Assembly: GCA_023150835.1 (NCBI GenBank)
Contig: JAKLKB010000004.1
Coordinates: 1 to 64,000, forward strand
Length of the DNA stretch: 64,000 bases
Direction: 5' to 3'
From: Myxococcota bacterium
Lineage (GTDB): Bacteria > Myxococcota_C > UBA6777
Part shown: piece by piece, positions 8,939 to 17,869 of the stretch
Layout: each line of letters begins with the position of its first letter
How positions within the stretch are numbered: position 1 is the first letter of the stretch
The notes under the pieces: generated by a model
The model's database searches: none
The model's input: the letters and a program-made list of their open reading frames with translations, nothing else
Told to the model about the DNA's origin: nothing
Position numbers and translations under genes: made by a program

Positions 8939-9685
8939 ATGCTTACCAAACGCCTTCTGATCCCACTCGCGGCGCTTTGTCTTTTGACCACCCTCCCGTC
9001 CTTTTCCTTCGCACAACAAAACAACGGAAACGGGGGCTTCCGCGACGATGACTCCCAAAAACAACCCCCTCCACCTCCTGCGGGTTCTCCTCCCCCGCCT
9101 CCCGTAGGCGAGCCACCTCCACCTCCTGCGGGTTCTCCTCCCCCGCCCTCTCACGGCCAACCGCCCGCAGCCTATCCACCGCCCCCACCTCACGGGGGCC
9201 ATGCACCGGTGCCTCGTCGCATTCGTCTTCCGCGACCGATCTTGAACCTCCGCATCGCAGGATACACCGGCCTAAGCGACAACGAATTTTTGAACTTCTA
9301 TGGATTTTCTGCTGAACTCCGCGCTCTTCACCCTCTTGTGGGCGAGATCGGCTTTGAAGCCAATTCGTTTGCGATCTCCGCGTTTGCTCGTCTTGGCGTC
9401 AGCTTTTTCCTCTCTCGCGTCCGCTCCCTTGAAACAGGCGCAGGCCAAGAGATCACCATCAGCGCCTACGGTGGCTACCGCTTTATGCGCATGGAGAGCC
9501 TTGGCATCGATCTCTACCAAGGTATCTCGCTCTATGCAGGCGCTGATTATTACTTCTGGCTCACACGCCACTTTGGTTTCAACTTTCACATCGGCGGAGG
9601 CGGTGGGATGTGGATCTCAAGCACCAACTCCAATCATCCGCTCTTTTTCCCAGAAGTCCGCGTAGCTTTCGGTCTCGCCTTCTAA
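8939..9685 (+). CDS. Outer-membrane beta-barrel-like protein with Pro-rich linker
   Basis: This 248-residue protein has a signal peptide (about 1-25, FSFA cleavage region). A linker of PPPPPAGSPPPPPVGE-type repeats (about 40-90) is followed by a C-terminal domain of alternating hydrophobic strands with Gly/aromatic turns, ending in a phenylalanine (GLAF). This fits a small outer-membrane beta-barrel of eight or so strands. TAGGAG lies eight bases before the ATG. Barrel type and function are not identified. It is likely transcribed alone, since it is flanked by a repeat upstream and a 225-bp gap downstream. Confidence 0.7.
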   Translation: MLTKRLLIPLAALCLLTTLPSFSFAQQNNGNGGFRDDDSQKQPPPPPAGSPPPPPVGEPPPPPAGSPPPPSHGQPPAAYPPPPPHGGHAPVPRRIRLPRPILNLRIAGYTGLSDNEFLNFYGFSAELRALHPLVGEIGFEANSFAISAFARLGVSFFLSRVRSLETGAGQEITISAYGGYRFMRMESLGIDLYQGISLYAGADYYFWLTRHFGFNFHIGGGGGMWISSTNSNHPLFFPEVRVAFGLAF

Positions 9686-9910
9686 ATATCCAAACTCCCA
9701 TCAATCGAGGCGAATCACCGTATCACGATCGATCTTTCCCACGTATCGACCTCGCCTTCGATCACCCCAAACGCCCTTGACATCCGCCCCCACGATCCCT
9801 CAAATCAAGACCCACGCTGCCCCTACCCGCGACCCGATGCACCTACAGCATCCGCCTCTTTATCCATCGCTCTGTAGGGCGCTCACAAGCACACACGGAG
9901 AACCATCCGC

Positions 9911-11506
9911 ATGGATTGGAGTCGAGATATCGTTTTGGTGGTGGTCTTTTCCCTTGGACTACAGATCCTTGTTTGGTTGCGACACATCCGACAACGTGCG
10001 ATCTGGTCGTGGTTGGGCAAGGGTGGGTTGTTGTTGATCGCGATTGGTGGGTGCGTATGGAAAGCCCCCTCATGGACCCCGTGGGTCGCAGGTTTGGGAT
10101 GGGGGATCGGGATCGTCCTTCCGCTGCTGATCTTTCGATGGCTCCAAGCGACTGGAACAGCCCACCCACGGCGCGCCCAGATCGTTTCTCATGCAGTACG
10201 CTGGCTTCATCCCTTCGAACCGTGGTGGACCACGCCTTTGATGTGGAAAGCCTACGCGCTCCAAGGCCAAGGCCGCGTCGAAGAAGCCATCCAGATGTGG
10301 TCACAAGTCCCCGCCATGCGCGACGAAGTCGCCGTCTTTGCCGAGATCTTGCGGATGCGCCAAGCCATGCGCTGGCACGAACTCGCCGAGACCCTCCTAC
10401 AAGAGATCTCCTCCTCCGAAAATCCTCCTTTTCCCGTCAAGTTGGCCTACCTCTTGCGCTCTCTCGGTGAAAGTGGCCGATTGACCGAGATGGAACAGAT
10501 CGCCCTACGCTATCAGCCGATGCTACCGAGCCTTGGCGAACAAGTCGATCTCTTTTTGCTCGCGTTTTTCGGACAATTCGAGGCCATCGAAGAACTCATG
10601 CGTGGACAACGCTCTCTCCCGCCCGCTTCACAGGATTACTGGCTTGCGATCGCACTCGCTGCCCAAGGACTCCCCGCAGAAGCCCTCCACTCCTTGGACA
10701 AAGCCGCATCCCACCGCGATATCGAAGAACTTGTCAAGCAGCAGATCGCTTGGCGACGTGAACACATCCACGCCATCCAAATCCCCGCTCCATCCGAACC
10801 CATGAAAGAGCTTCTCCAAGCGATCCATCGCCGACACAGCGAGCGACAACGTTTGAATATCTTTGCCTCGCCTGAAAAAAAGCGCCATCCCCTCATCACA
10901 TACAGTCTTGCGTTTCTTCTCACCCTGATCTTTCTCATGCAAATCGGCATCCTCCCCTCTCCGCGACAAGGCATGCAGCTTCTGCACTGGGGGGCCTTTT
11001 CTCCGCCCTTGTTTTGGGGCGGTGAATACTGGCGGCTGTTGACCTCCAACCTGCTCCACGCCGATGGTGTGCATCTTTCCGTCAATCTCTTTTCGTTGCT
11101 GTTGTTTGGCCCTTTTGCCGAAGGATGGTTGGGTCGATCACGTTATGCCCTCTTGTTCGTTTTTTCGGGCGTGATCGCCAACTTGCTCTTGCTTGCAGCG
11201 ACCGGCTTGGGCTGGATGCCGCCGTATTATCTGCTTGTCGGCGCAAGCAGCGCCATCATGGGGATCTTGGGTGCTGCAACCGCGATCCTTTTGCGAGCAC
11301 ACCGTCGCATCGGCTCCTTGATGGCGCGGCGCAATCTGTTTTTCCTCGCCTCTTTGCTTCTCTTGCAGGCTGTATTCGATTACTTCTCTCCACATACCAG
11401 CGGAGCCGCCCATCTATCGGGCGCTTTCGCTGGATTCTTGCTCGCCACGCTGCTTTTCCCCAACCACCGCCTACAACAGATCCCCCAAACGTCTGTCCCT
11501 TCCTGA
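9911..11506 (+). CDS. Rhomboid intramembrane serine protease with TPR N-terminus
   Basis: This 531-residue protein has two or three N-terminal membrane helices (about 5-80). A helical repeat region (about 95-290) contains the VEEAIQMWSQVP and GLPAEALHSLDKA patterns typical of TPRs. A six-helix rhomboid domain (about 320-520) carries the nucleophile Ser 446 in VGASSAIMG and the catalytic His 501 in AHLSGAFAG. The HADGVHLSVNLF segment matches the conserved HxxxN region of the family. Rhomboids cleave transmembrane segments of other membrane proteins; the TPRs could select substrates. The 3' end overlaps the convergent hydroxylase gene by 36 bp. Confidence 0.9.
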   Translation: MDWSRDIVLVVVFSLGLQILVWLRHIRQRAIWSWLGKGGLLLIAIGGCVWKAPSWTPWVAGLGWGIGIVLPLLIFRWLQATGTAHPRRAQIVSHAVRWLHPFEPWWTTPLMWKAYALQGQGRVEEAIQMWSQVPAMRDEVAVFAEILRMRQAMRWHELAETLLQEISSSENPPFPVKLAYLLRSLGESGRLTEMEQIALRYQPMLPSLGEQVDLFLLAFFGQFEAIEELMRGQRSLPPASQDYWLAIALAAQGLPAEALHSLDKAASHRDIEELVKQQIAWRREHIHAIQIPAPSEPMKELLQAIHRRHSERQRLNIFASPEKKRHPLITYSLAFLLTLIFLMQIGILPSPRQGMQLLHWGAFSPPLFWGGEYWRLLTSNLLHADGVHLSVNLFSLLLFGPFAEGWLGRSRYALLFVFSGVIANLLLLAATGLGWMPPYYLLVGASSAIMGILGAATAILLRAHRRIGSLMARRNLFFLASLLLLQAVFDYFSPHTSGAAHLSGAFAGFLLATLLFPNHRLQQIPQTSVPS

Positions 11507-12400
11507 AACCTCCAAATCCCCTCGCGCTTCTCCCGAAACGACGGGCTTGGGCCGCGAAGTCACTTCATCAAAAGCTTCGTGGTATCCTTCTTGGTTCGTC
11601 CCCATCCAACGATCCCACCAGTTGAAATACAAACTGTAATTCAATTTGCCTTTGTGGTGATGCAAGTTATGGTGCGTCGACGTGTTGAACCATTGGCCGA
11701 TCGGATGGCGTGTAAAGCCTTTGGGATACAGCTCATAACCAAGATGACCAAGCACGTTCATCACCGTCATAAAGATCAAAAAGCCCAATAATGCAAGCGC
11801 ATGGTGTGGTATCAAAAAGGCGATCACGAAGATAATGCCTGCCTCAACGACCGCTTCAAGCGGATGGAAAGAAAAAGCGGCCCACGGCGAAGGGTTGTGC
11901 GACAGATGATGCACCCGATGAAAGTAACGAAACAGCGCCTTGTGATGGATCGCTCGATGGGTCCAATAAAAATAGGTGTCGTGAACCAAGATCATTAGCA
12001 CCATACTCAGCAAAAAATAGCCCCAGCCATAATCACTGATGCGTTCATAACGCAAGGTGTATCCGTACTTTCCAAGCCAAAACACCGCCGCCCCGATCAT
12101 CGAAAAGATCGCAAACGTCGACATCGACCAAAAAAACTCTTGCCTTAACAAGGAGGCTTTTGGAAAACGCTGCTGGATCCGCCGAAAATGCAAGCGTTCC
12201 GCCCACCGCTTCCAAAACAGCCAATACGCCGCCCCCGAAAACACCACATAACGCAAAAAGGTGGCCGCAAAGACCGTCAACATCACGATCCCCGTCAATC
12301 TCCACGAAAAGACGGGCGTTTCAGCAGCCATCCAAGAAAAAGCCAACAGCCTCTCGCCCCCTCCCAATACACCCGTAAAAACGACGTTCTCGCCCAACAT
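11471..12400 (-). CDS. Fatty acid hydroxylase / sterol desaturase family protein
   Basis: This 309-residue integral membrane protein has the family's di-iron histidine boxes: HDTYFYWTH at 130-138 with IHH at 141-143, HRVHHLSHNP at 151-160, and THHNLHHHK near 232-240 followed by the conserved NYSLYFNWWD. Members hydroxylate or desaturate lipids or carotenoids with O2; the substrate here is unknown. The start at 12400 is preferred because AGGAGG lies six bases upstream. The frame is open 13 codons further up without support. It converges on the rhomboid gene with a 36-bp overlap. Confidence 0.9.
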   Translation of the reverse strand: MLGENVVFTGVLGGGERLLAFSWMAAETPVFSWRLTGIVMLTVFAATFLRYVVFSGAAYWLFWKRWAERLHFRRIQQRFPKASLLRQEFFWSMSTFAIFSMIGAAVFWLGKYGYTLRYERISDYGWGYFLLSMVLMILVHDTYFYWTHRAIHHKALFRYFHRVHHLSHNPSPWAAFSFHPLEAVVEAGIIFVIAFLIPHHALALLGFLIFMTVMNVLGHLGYELYPKGFTRHPIGQWFNTSTHHNLHHHKGKLNYSLYFNWWDRWMGTNQEGYHEAFDEVTSRPKPVVSGEARGDLEVSGRDRRLGDLL

Positions 12401-12438
12401 CACAACCTCCTGCGCTCTACGCGCTTCGTTGCATACCA

Positions 12439-12497
12439 CCGATCCACACGCAACAACGCACTTCGTCTTGCGTATCGCCGATCCACACGCAACAACG
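12439..12497 (-). promoter_or_regulatory. Direct repeat pair upstream of hydroxylase gene
   Basis: CCGATCCACACGCAACAACG occurs at 12439-12458 and again, exactly, at 12478-12497 (period 39 bp). The pair ends 38 bp upstream of the hydroxylase start. Position and spacing suggest an operator; the binding protein is unknown. Confidence 0.4.
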
Positions 12498-12718
12498 TGC
12501 GTCTTCTTGCTCCGCCATTTGGATCTAAAACAAGGTTGTGCAGAAAGTGTTGAACGAAAAGCGAGCGCAGTCCCGCTTCTTTAGGGGCGGGTAAGTGAAC
12601 GACACATCTTCCAAGGCCGCTCTTGTTGGGGCATGCCTTTTCCCTAATCCAAGAGTCCACGGAAAACACGGAAAACACGGCGACGGGGTTTCTCTGTGCG
12701 CTCAGACTTTCTGCCTGC

Positions 12719-12915
12719 CTCCCCCTCGCGGCAGCAGCGAGGCTTTGCGAGCGTCGCAGGGAGAGTGGGTGAGGGTGATGACGACCTCTGCCCCTGTCAG
12801 ATTCCCCAGCCCTTTGGGCTTTACAGAGGATGTGTCCGAGTGTTAGTCCCCCATAGCTGCCCAAGAATAGGTCACTTACGCACTCTCCTACGATCACAGA
12901 TCACTCGGATATCGC
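12719..12915 (-). repeat. Composite repeat CA, copy 1
   Basis: This copy starts CCTCCCCCTCGCGGCAGCAG, passes through GGGCTTTACAGAGGATGTGTCCGAG, and ends TCACTCGGATATCGC, which is the left end of family A in reverse. The same order recurs at 51740-51948. It overlaps the 3' end of the histidine kinase gene, so the last codons and stop of that gene lie in repeat sequence. Confidence 0.75.
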
Positions 12916-14376
12916 ATCACATCTCCCAGAGATAGACACATGAAGCCCTTGCGGAGAGATCGCGTCGAAACGAAGCGTCAAGCGCAAAAGAAGACAGATC
13001 TCGGAGGTGATCGCAAGACCGAGTCCTTGGCCTGTGGGGTCGCGTTGACGGGCGTCTTCCGCACGCCAATGACGGTCTTGAAGGCTCGGAAGATCCGTGG
13101 GCGGAACCCCCGGCCCATCATCAAGGACTTGGAGCGAAAAATGGTGCGCGTCAGACTCCAACAAGATGGCGATGTGGCCGTGTGATGGGACATAACGGAT
13201 CGCGTTGTGGACGAGATTGGAAAGAGCGCGCTCGTAAAGAAGCGGCTGCCCGAGGACGATCGGACTGCGATCAGGGCAAGCAAACTCCAACGAGATCGCG
13301 TGCTCTTGGGCAAGCGGTCGAAAGCGACCCGCCACACGCGCCACCACCTCGTTGAGTTCACAGCTTCCTTGCGTAAACGGCTGCATCAGTTCGCTTTGAA
13401 GGCGCGCTGCAAAACCAAGATTGTGGGTCAGGTTTTCAAGGTACACCACATCCGCAAGCGCAGCAGGCGTTTCTTCCCGATGCCCTTGCGCCATCCGCTC
13501 AAGATGCAGTTGCAAAGAAGCGATCGGCGTACGCAGATCGTGGGCGATATCCGCGATGTGACGGGAAAGCGCAAGACTTTGTGCTTCGAGCCGCTCCTTG
13601 TCCTCAAGAATCCGCCGATGGGCCGCTTCTAAGCTCTCATGGATCAAGCCTAACTCGTCCAGCGGCGGGCCGCTAAAAGACCACACAGCCTTTGGCTCCC
13701 CCACCTTGCGCGCCAACGCTGCAACCTCTTCGATACGCTGCAACAGCGGACGCACCATCAGAAAATAACCCAACAACAAAGCCAACAACAACCCGCCCAA
13801 AAACACCCACGCGATGCGGATCATCCCCCACATCTGGCGGTTCGGCTCGGGGAGCCAACGCACCATCAACAAGCTGCACGGGCCTTTTTCTGCAAGTCGG
13901 TAAAAGTAGACTCCGCCCCGATGCAACAACAACGAACGACGCCGCAACAGCGTCGGCGACGCAAACGACAAAATCTGCCCGTGCGTGCGCTCGCGCAGCC
14001 AAGCGAGTTCTTTCCTGAATGACGACGCCAACGGTGGCGCTTGCGGATTCACCGAACGAAGCGTCCCGATATCGTACGCATAGATCCGCGCCCCTAGCGG
14101 CGTCGTTAACCCCCAATGCTGCGGCGTTCGCAAGCATCCCAAACCTTCGTGGCGTTCGAGGGCCGTCTGCGCGATGCTCCCAACAATCGAAGCGACTTGT
14201 GCGCTGATCCCTTCGGTGATGAACAAAAAGATCAAACTCACCGAAGCCGCCATGCTGATCGCGATCACAAAAGCGATCCGCCACGCCGCGATCGGACTGC
14301 GCAAAAACGCCCTCCTCAAGCCCGAAAAATCCACCACCGACACCTCACGCACCATCCCGATCGCTTCCTTCTCCAT
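12901..14376 (-). CDS. Sensor histidine kinase
   Basis: This 491-residue protein has a first transmembrane helix (about 33-55), a periplasmic sensor region of about 125 residues, and a second helix (about 184-207). A HAMP linker precedes the HisKA dimerisation helix, with the phospho-accepting His 289 in DIAHDLRTP. The HATPase domain shows NLVHNAIRY, DDGPGVPP and GQGLGLAI. The start overlaps the regulator gene by 32 bp (AGAGGA precedes the ATG); an alternative ATG seven codons later is also possible. It partners the OmpR-type regulator encoded immediately upstream. The stop codon and last few codons fall in a CA repeat, so the C-terminus may have been altered by insertion. The signal is unknown. 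Confidence 0.93.
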   Translation of the reverse strand: MEKEAIGMVREVSVVDFSGLRRAFLRSPIAAWRIAFVIAISMAASVSLIFLFITEGISAQVASIVGSIAQTALERHEGLGCLRTPQHWGLTTPLGARIYAYDIGTLRSVNPQAPPLASSFRKELAWLRERTHGQILSFASPTLLRRRSLLLHRGGVYFYRLAEKGPCSLLMVRWLPEPNRQMWGMIRIAWVFLGGLLLALLLGYFLMVRPLLQRIEEVAALARKVGEPKAVWSFSGPPLDELGLIHESLEAAHRRILEDKERLEAQSLALSRHIADIAHDLRTPIASLQLHLERMAQGHREETPAALADVVYLENLTHNLGFAARLQSELMQPFTQGSCELNEVVARVAGRFRPLAQEHAISLEFACPDRSPIVLGQPLLYERALSNLVHNAIRYVPSHGHIAILLESDAHHFSLQVLDDGPGVPPTDLPSLQDRHWRAEDARQRDPTGQGLGLAITSEICLLLRLTLRFDAISPQGLHVSISGRCDAISE

Positions 14377-15055
14377 CGCTCAATTCCTCTCGCCGAAAAC
14401 GATAACCGATCCCCCACACCGTCTCGATCGCCGAACCCGCCTCCTCGCCAAGCCGCACTCGCAAACGTGCGATGTATCCGTCCACCGTGCGCGGATTCAG
14501 TTCTTCCCCCGGCGTCAACGCACCCTCCGCGATCTGCGATCGAGACACCGCTCGCCCCGAACGTTCGAGCAGATACGCCAACACATTGAACTCATTTCGC
14601 GTCACCACGAGTTCTTCCTCCCCTCGACGCAACGTGCGCGCATCCAGATCCACACAAACTCCTCTCCATCGCAGCAAACGCGCCGGAGCTTCCCTCACGA
14701 TCCGCAGTCGCGCACTCACTCGCGCCAACAACTCCTCCATCCAAAACGGCTTCGCCAAATAATCCGCCGCACCCAACGCAAAACACCGCAACCGTTCATG
14801 CAGTTCCGTCCGCGCCGTCAACACGATCACTGGCACACTTCGCCGCGCTTGCCATTCTTCGAGCAACTCCTCCCCCGAACGCCCCGGCAACATCAAATCC
14901 AACACAATCAAATCAAACTCTTCGCGCTGTACGATCTGCGACGCCCTCTCGCCTTCTTGAACCAGCACCACCTCAAAACCTTCTTCCCGCAATCCTTTGT
15001 AGATACCCTGAGCCAAAGCAGGATCATCCTCAACCAACAAGATCCGATGACGCAT
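14345..15055 (-). CDS. OmpR-family response regulator
   Basis: This 236-residue protein has an N-terminal receiver domain: acidic E9-D10-D11, phospho-acceptor Asp 53, Thr 80 and Lys 102. It is followed by a winged-helix DNA-binding domain (about 130-228) with NEFNVLAYLLERSGRAVSR, RTVDGYIARLRVRLG and WGIGYRF. A GTG codon directly precedes the ATG; the ATG is chosen because AGGAG sits six bases upstream of it. It is co-transcribed with the overlapping histidine kinase. It acts as a phosphorylation-dependent transcription factor; targets are unknown. It is divergent from the membrane protein gene at 15232. Confidence 0.94.
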   Translation of the reverse strand: MRHRILLVEDDPALAQGIYKGLREEGFEVVLVQEGERASQIVQREEFDLIVLDLMLPGRSGEELLEEWQARRSVPVIVLTARTELHERLRCFALGAADYLAKPFWMEELLARVSARLRIVREAPARLLRWRGVCVDLDARTLRRGEEELVVTRNEFNVLAYLLERSGRAVSRSQIAEGALTPGEELNPRTVDGYIARLRVRLGEEAGSAIETVWGIGYRFRREELSDGEGSDRDGA

Positions 15056-15231
15056 CACACGCTCCTGTGGGCAACAAAGCTGCCGATCGCTTACTTACCA
15101 ACTCGCCCGTAAAACCCAAGAGCCTCCGCCTTGGGTCGTTTGCTCCTGTCAAGGTTGTTCACAAGCAAACCGTCTTCCGTTATAACCGAAACGCACCTTG
15201 GTTTCTCATCTTTTGGCAAAGGGAGACGGCT

Positions 15232-15771
15232 TTGTTGTCATCGACCCACCCATCGCAACAACACCCCGCCACAACAGAAACCTCTTCTGTTGCGCAACAC
15301 GACCCAAACACCACCCCTCCGCCCCACGAGGACACACAAGAACCCCAACTGTCCGCACCCCAAAGTGGCTGGAACTCCGCCGAACCTGTCTCGCCCTTGA
15401 TATCCTCAGGCGCGCTCCACACTCACACCACCCCCCCCAAAGTCATCCCCCTCACAGAACCCTTGCCCGCCTCACGCCGCGCTTTAATTCGCCACTACGC
15501 CCCCGATCTCATCGGATGGTTCACAGTTGTCGTGTTTTTTTTGCTCCCTTGGCTGCTGCTGTGTGGGATCTCTCTGTGGTCCCTTGGCTCTTGGCGAAGC
15601 GCCATGATCGCCGCACCTCCCCCCTTGCTCGGATGGATCGGCTTTGAATTGTGGTTCCGCTTGATCGGCAACGATCCCCAAGGCTCCCCTCCCGATTTCT
15701 TTGTGACGGTCACTTCTTTAGTCGGACTTTTTCTCTCTTTTCTGCTTTTTTCATTCTTGATGCCCTCTTGA
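15232..15771 (+). CDS. Small membrane protein with Pro/Thr-rich N-terminus
   Basis: The frame encodes about 179 residues from a TTG at 15232, preceded by GGGAG; the frame is open further upstream to 15067 but loses protein-like character. The N-terminal half is rich in Pro, Thr, His and Gln. The C-terminal half has three hydrophobic segments (about 100-120, 130-147 and 160-177). No family is recognised. It lies 38 bp upstream of a GT-C glycosyltransferase gene on the same strand and may be co-transcribed. The start is uncertain. Confidence 0.55.
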   Translation: MLSSTHPSQQHPATTETSSVAQHDPNTTPPPHEDTQEPQLSAPQSGWNSAEPVSPLISSGALHTHTTPPKVIPLTEPLPASRRALIRHYAPDLIGWFTVVVFFLLPWLLLCGISLWSLGSWRSAMIAAPPPLLGWIGFELWFRLIGNDPQGSPPDFFVTVTSLVGLFLSFLLFSFLMPS

Positions 15772-15809
15772 CATGAACCCATGATCACACCCGAAACAAG
15801 GCCAACTCC

Positions 15810-17588
15810 TTGAACAATTTTCTGAAAAAAAATGAATACCGCTTCCTCGGTTTACTGCTTTTCTTCGGGATGCTGGTGCGCATCGCTGCATTGTGGGCTG
15901 CAAGTGCTCTACCTTTTTGGACACACCACCGACTCGACGCGCAGATCTACCACGAAGCGGGATTGCGTATCGCTGCGGGCGATTGGACTCTCGGTCGCGA
16001 AGTCTTCCACATGAGCCCACTCTACAGCTATCTTGTGGGGCTGCTTTATTCGCTATTTGGCAACAACCCTTGGGCCGTCCCACTTTTCCAAACCGCCCTC
16101 GGCGTCTTGATGATCGCGCTGATCTGGGCCACAGCAAGGCTAATTTGGAACAGTTCCGCATGGTCACTGCTCTGTGCTGCGCTATTGGCCTTTTATGGTC
16201 CCGCGATCTTTTATGAAAGCCACACCCTTTCCACGACGTTGGATGGCTTCTTGTGGACGTTGTTGATCTGGCGTCTGTGTTGCGCTGTCGAGACAGGCCC
16301 TCAACCCGAAAATTGGGCGCTCGTTGGCCTATGTTTGGGGCTTTGCGTGCTTTCACGACCCAACGCCTTGTTGTTGCTTCCTTTGTTGTCTATCGGATTA
16401 TTCGCTGAATTTCGCCAGAAAGCATGGAAGCCTTTCTTCGCGTTTGGTCTTGTTGGCCTAATCGTTTTCTCTCCTGCAACATTGCGCAACCGTCTTCTCG
16501 CAGGAGAATGGGTCTGGGTGACAGATAGCGGGGGAATCAATTTTTATATCGGCAACGCAAAGGGCGCAACAGGTACATTCCGACGCCCTCCCGGACTTGA
16601 AGCCGCCGGCCACCCCTCTCAACAATTCACACTATTTCGCCGTGTCGCCGAACAAGCCAGCGGTCGCCAACTCACCGCACGCCAAGTCGACTCCTTTTGG
16701 TATCAAATGACATGGATCGATATCCGCCAAGAACCCTACAGATGGTTGCGACTTCTGCTTAACAAACTTTGGCTGTTTTGGTCCGCAACAGAGCTCTCCA
16801 ATAACCAAGACTACGAATTCACAAGAACCTTTTTAAATCCTGTCTTGGCGGGTCCGTTGGTTCAGTTTGGTTGGTTGTCGCCTTGGTCGATCTTGGGATT
16901 GTTGTTGTTTCTGTGGTGGGGAATGGGCGGAGACATCACCGCTGCAACACAACGCACCCCAAAACAGCGTGTATTTGGGCGATGGCTCGCGCTCGCCACC
17001 CTGACGCTGATCGGATCGATCCTCTTGTTCTTTGTTCTGGCGCGCTACCGACTCGCTGTCTTTTCCTCGTTGCTTTTGTGTGCTGTGGCCGCCTTGCGAG
17101 AAGTCGTCCATCGGCTGCGCGCTGCCTCTTGGAGCCGCGCTGTCGTCCTCGTCGTCGCTGCGCTTTCGCTCTACCCGCTTGTTTACACCGTGTGGCTGGA
17201 ACGCTCTTTTGCGGAAGAATACTTTAAACTAGGCTTTGCTTATCACATCCAAAAGCGCTTTGTCCAAGCTGAACAGAGCTATCTTCGGGCCATACGCTAC
17301 GATGCAAATCATCTTTCTTCGTATAAAAATCTTGCTTACCTCTACGAACATCTCGGACGTAAAGAACAGGCGATCTTCCAATGGAAACAGATCCTCCACC
17401 TCCCCGAAATCCACCACAGCCTCCAACAGCTCGCCCAACAACGCATCCAAGCCCTTCTCGCAGTTCCCCAGCCTCCCCCCTCACCATCGACGACCTTGCG
17501 TCAAACCGCCCCCACACAAACGCACCACACCACACAACCACCGACAACACAACGCCTTCCCTCCTCGCTGCCTACCCGTTCCCCTTGA
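15810..17588 (+). CDS. GT-C type membrane glycosyltransferase with C-terminal TPRs
   Basis: This 592-residue protein has about ten transmembrane helices (about 10-450) and an acidic first loop (HRLDAQIYHEAGLRIAAGDW). This is typical of dolichyl- or polyprenyl-phosphate-sugar dependent mannosyltransferases of the PMT/ArnT (PF13231-like) group. A TPR pair (about 475-545, with LGFAYHIQKRFVQAEQSYLRA) follows, then a Pro/Thr/Gln tail. It should transfer a sugar from a lipid carrier on the periplasmic face; acceptor and sugar are unknown. The only start in place is TTG at 15810. A ten-codon open frame (15781-15813) ends in a TGA overlapping this TTG, which may couple translation. Confidence 0.8.
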   Translation: MNNFLKKNEYRFLGLLLFFGMLVRIAALWAASALPFWTHHRLDAQIYHEAGLRIAAGDWTLGREVFHMSPLYSYLVGLLYSLFGNNPWAVPLFQTALGVLMIALIWATARLIWNSSAWSLLCAALLAFYGPAIFYESHTLSTTLDGFLWTLLIWRLCCAVETGPQPENWALVGLCLGLCVLSRPNALLLLPLLSIGLFAEFRQKAWKPFFAFGLVGLIVFSPATLRNRLLAGEWVWVTDSGGINFYIGNAKGATGTFRRPPGLEAAGHPSQQFTLFRRVAEQASGRQLTARQVDSFWYQMTWIDIRQEPYRWLRLLLNKLWLFWSATELSNNQDYEFTRTFLNPVLAGPLVQFGWLSPWSILGLLLFLWWGMGGDITAATQRTPKQRVFGRWLALATLTLIGSILLFFVLARYRLAVFSSLLLCAVAALREVVHRLRAASWSRAVVLVVAALSLYPLVYTVWLERSFAEEYFKLGFAYHIQKRFVQAEQSYLRAIRYDANHLSSYKNLAYLYEHLGRKEQAIFQWKQILHLPEIHHSLQQLAQQRIQALLAVPQPPPSPSTTLRQTAPTQTHHTTQPPTTQRLPSSLPTRSP

Positions 17589-17710
17589 TCTCTCCCGTCT
17601 AAAAGTTCTGTAACACGCGGCTGCACGCCACGTCCTCTTTGTGTTGCCCAAACAGCAAAGCAACCGACGGTTCGAGCTTTGATGCAAAAAAGTATGCTGT
17701 TTCTTTTCAA

Positions 17711-17869
17711 ATAGGACTTACGCGGCTGAATCGTTTTTGTGGGGTTTCACCCCTAGACTGTCGCCCCTTGACCCCGTGTTGACGAAGCGATCACTGTTTT
17801 TCAAATCAACGACGCTCTCGCTTGAAGTCTCGCGAACACGGCTTTTTTTGGCAACCGCGTAAGTCCTAT
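17711..17869 (+). repeat. Family B repeat, copy B1, with 15-bp terminal inverted repeats
   Basis: ATAGGACTTACGCGG (17711-17725) is the exact reverse complement of CCGCGTAAGTCCTAT (17855-17869). Internally it has the family B landmarks: GTGGGGTTTCACCCC, CCCCTTGACCCCGTGTT, GCTTGAAGTC and CGCGAACACGGCTTTTTTTGG. CAA flanks both sides (17708-17710 and 17870-17872), a possible short target duplication. No open frame of transposase size is present, so it is non-autonomous. Confidence 0.8.

Noticed and set aside
7767-8960. A plus-strand frame of about 400 codons, rich in Pro and Ser
   Set aside because: It overlaps the exported TPR-like gene in another frame and runs through repeat B7. It lacks a ribosome binding site and a recognisable fold.
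14174-15112. A plus-strand frame of about 310 codons opposite the response regulator
   Set aside because: The minus strand encodes a complete OmpR-type regulator. The plus-strand product is low in complexity (Arg, His, Gln, Thr) and unlike any protein.
15781-15813. A ten-codon open frame before the glycosyltransferase gene as a leader peptide
   Set aside because: It is noted under the glycosyltransferase because its stop overlaps the TTG start. It is too short, with no attenuator hairpin, to call as a gene.
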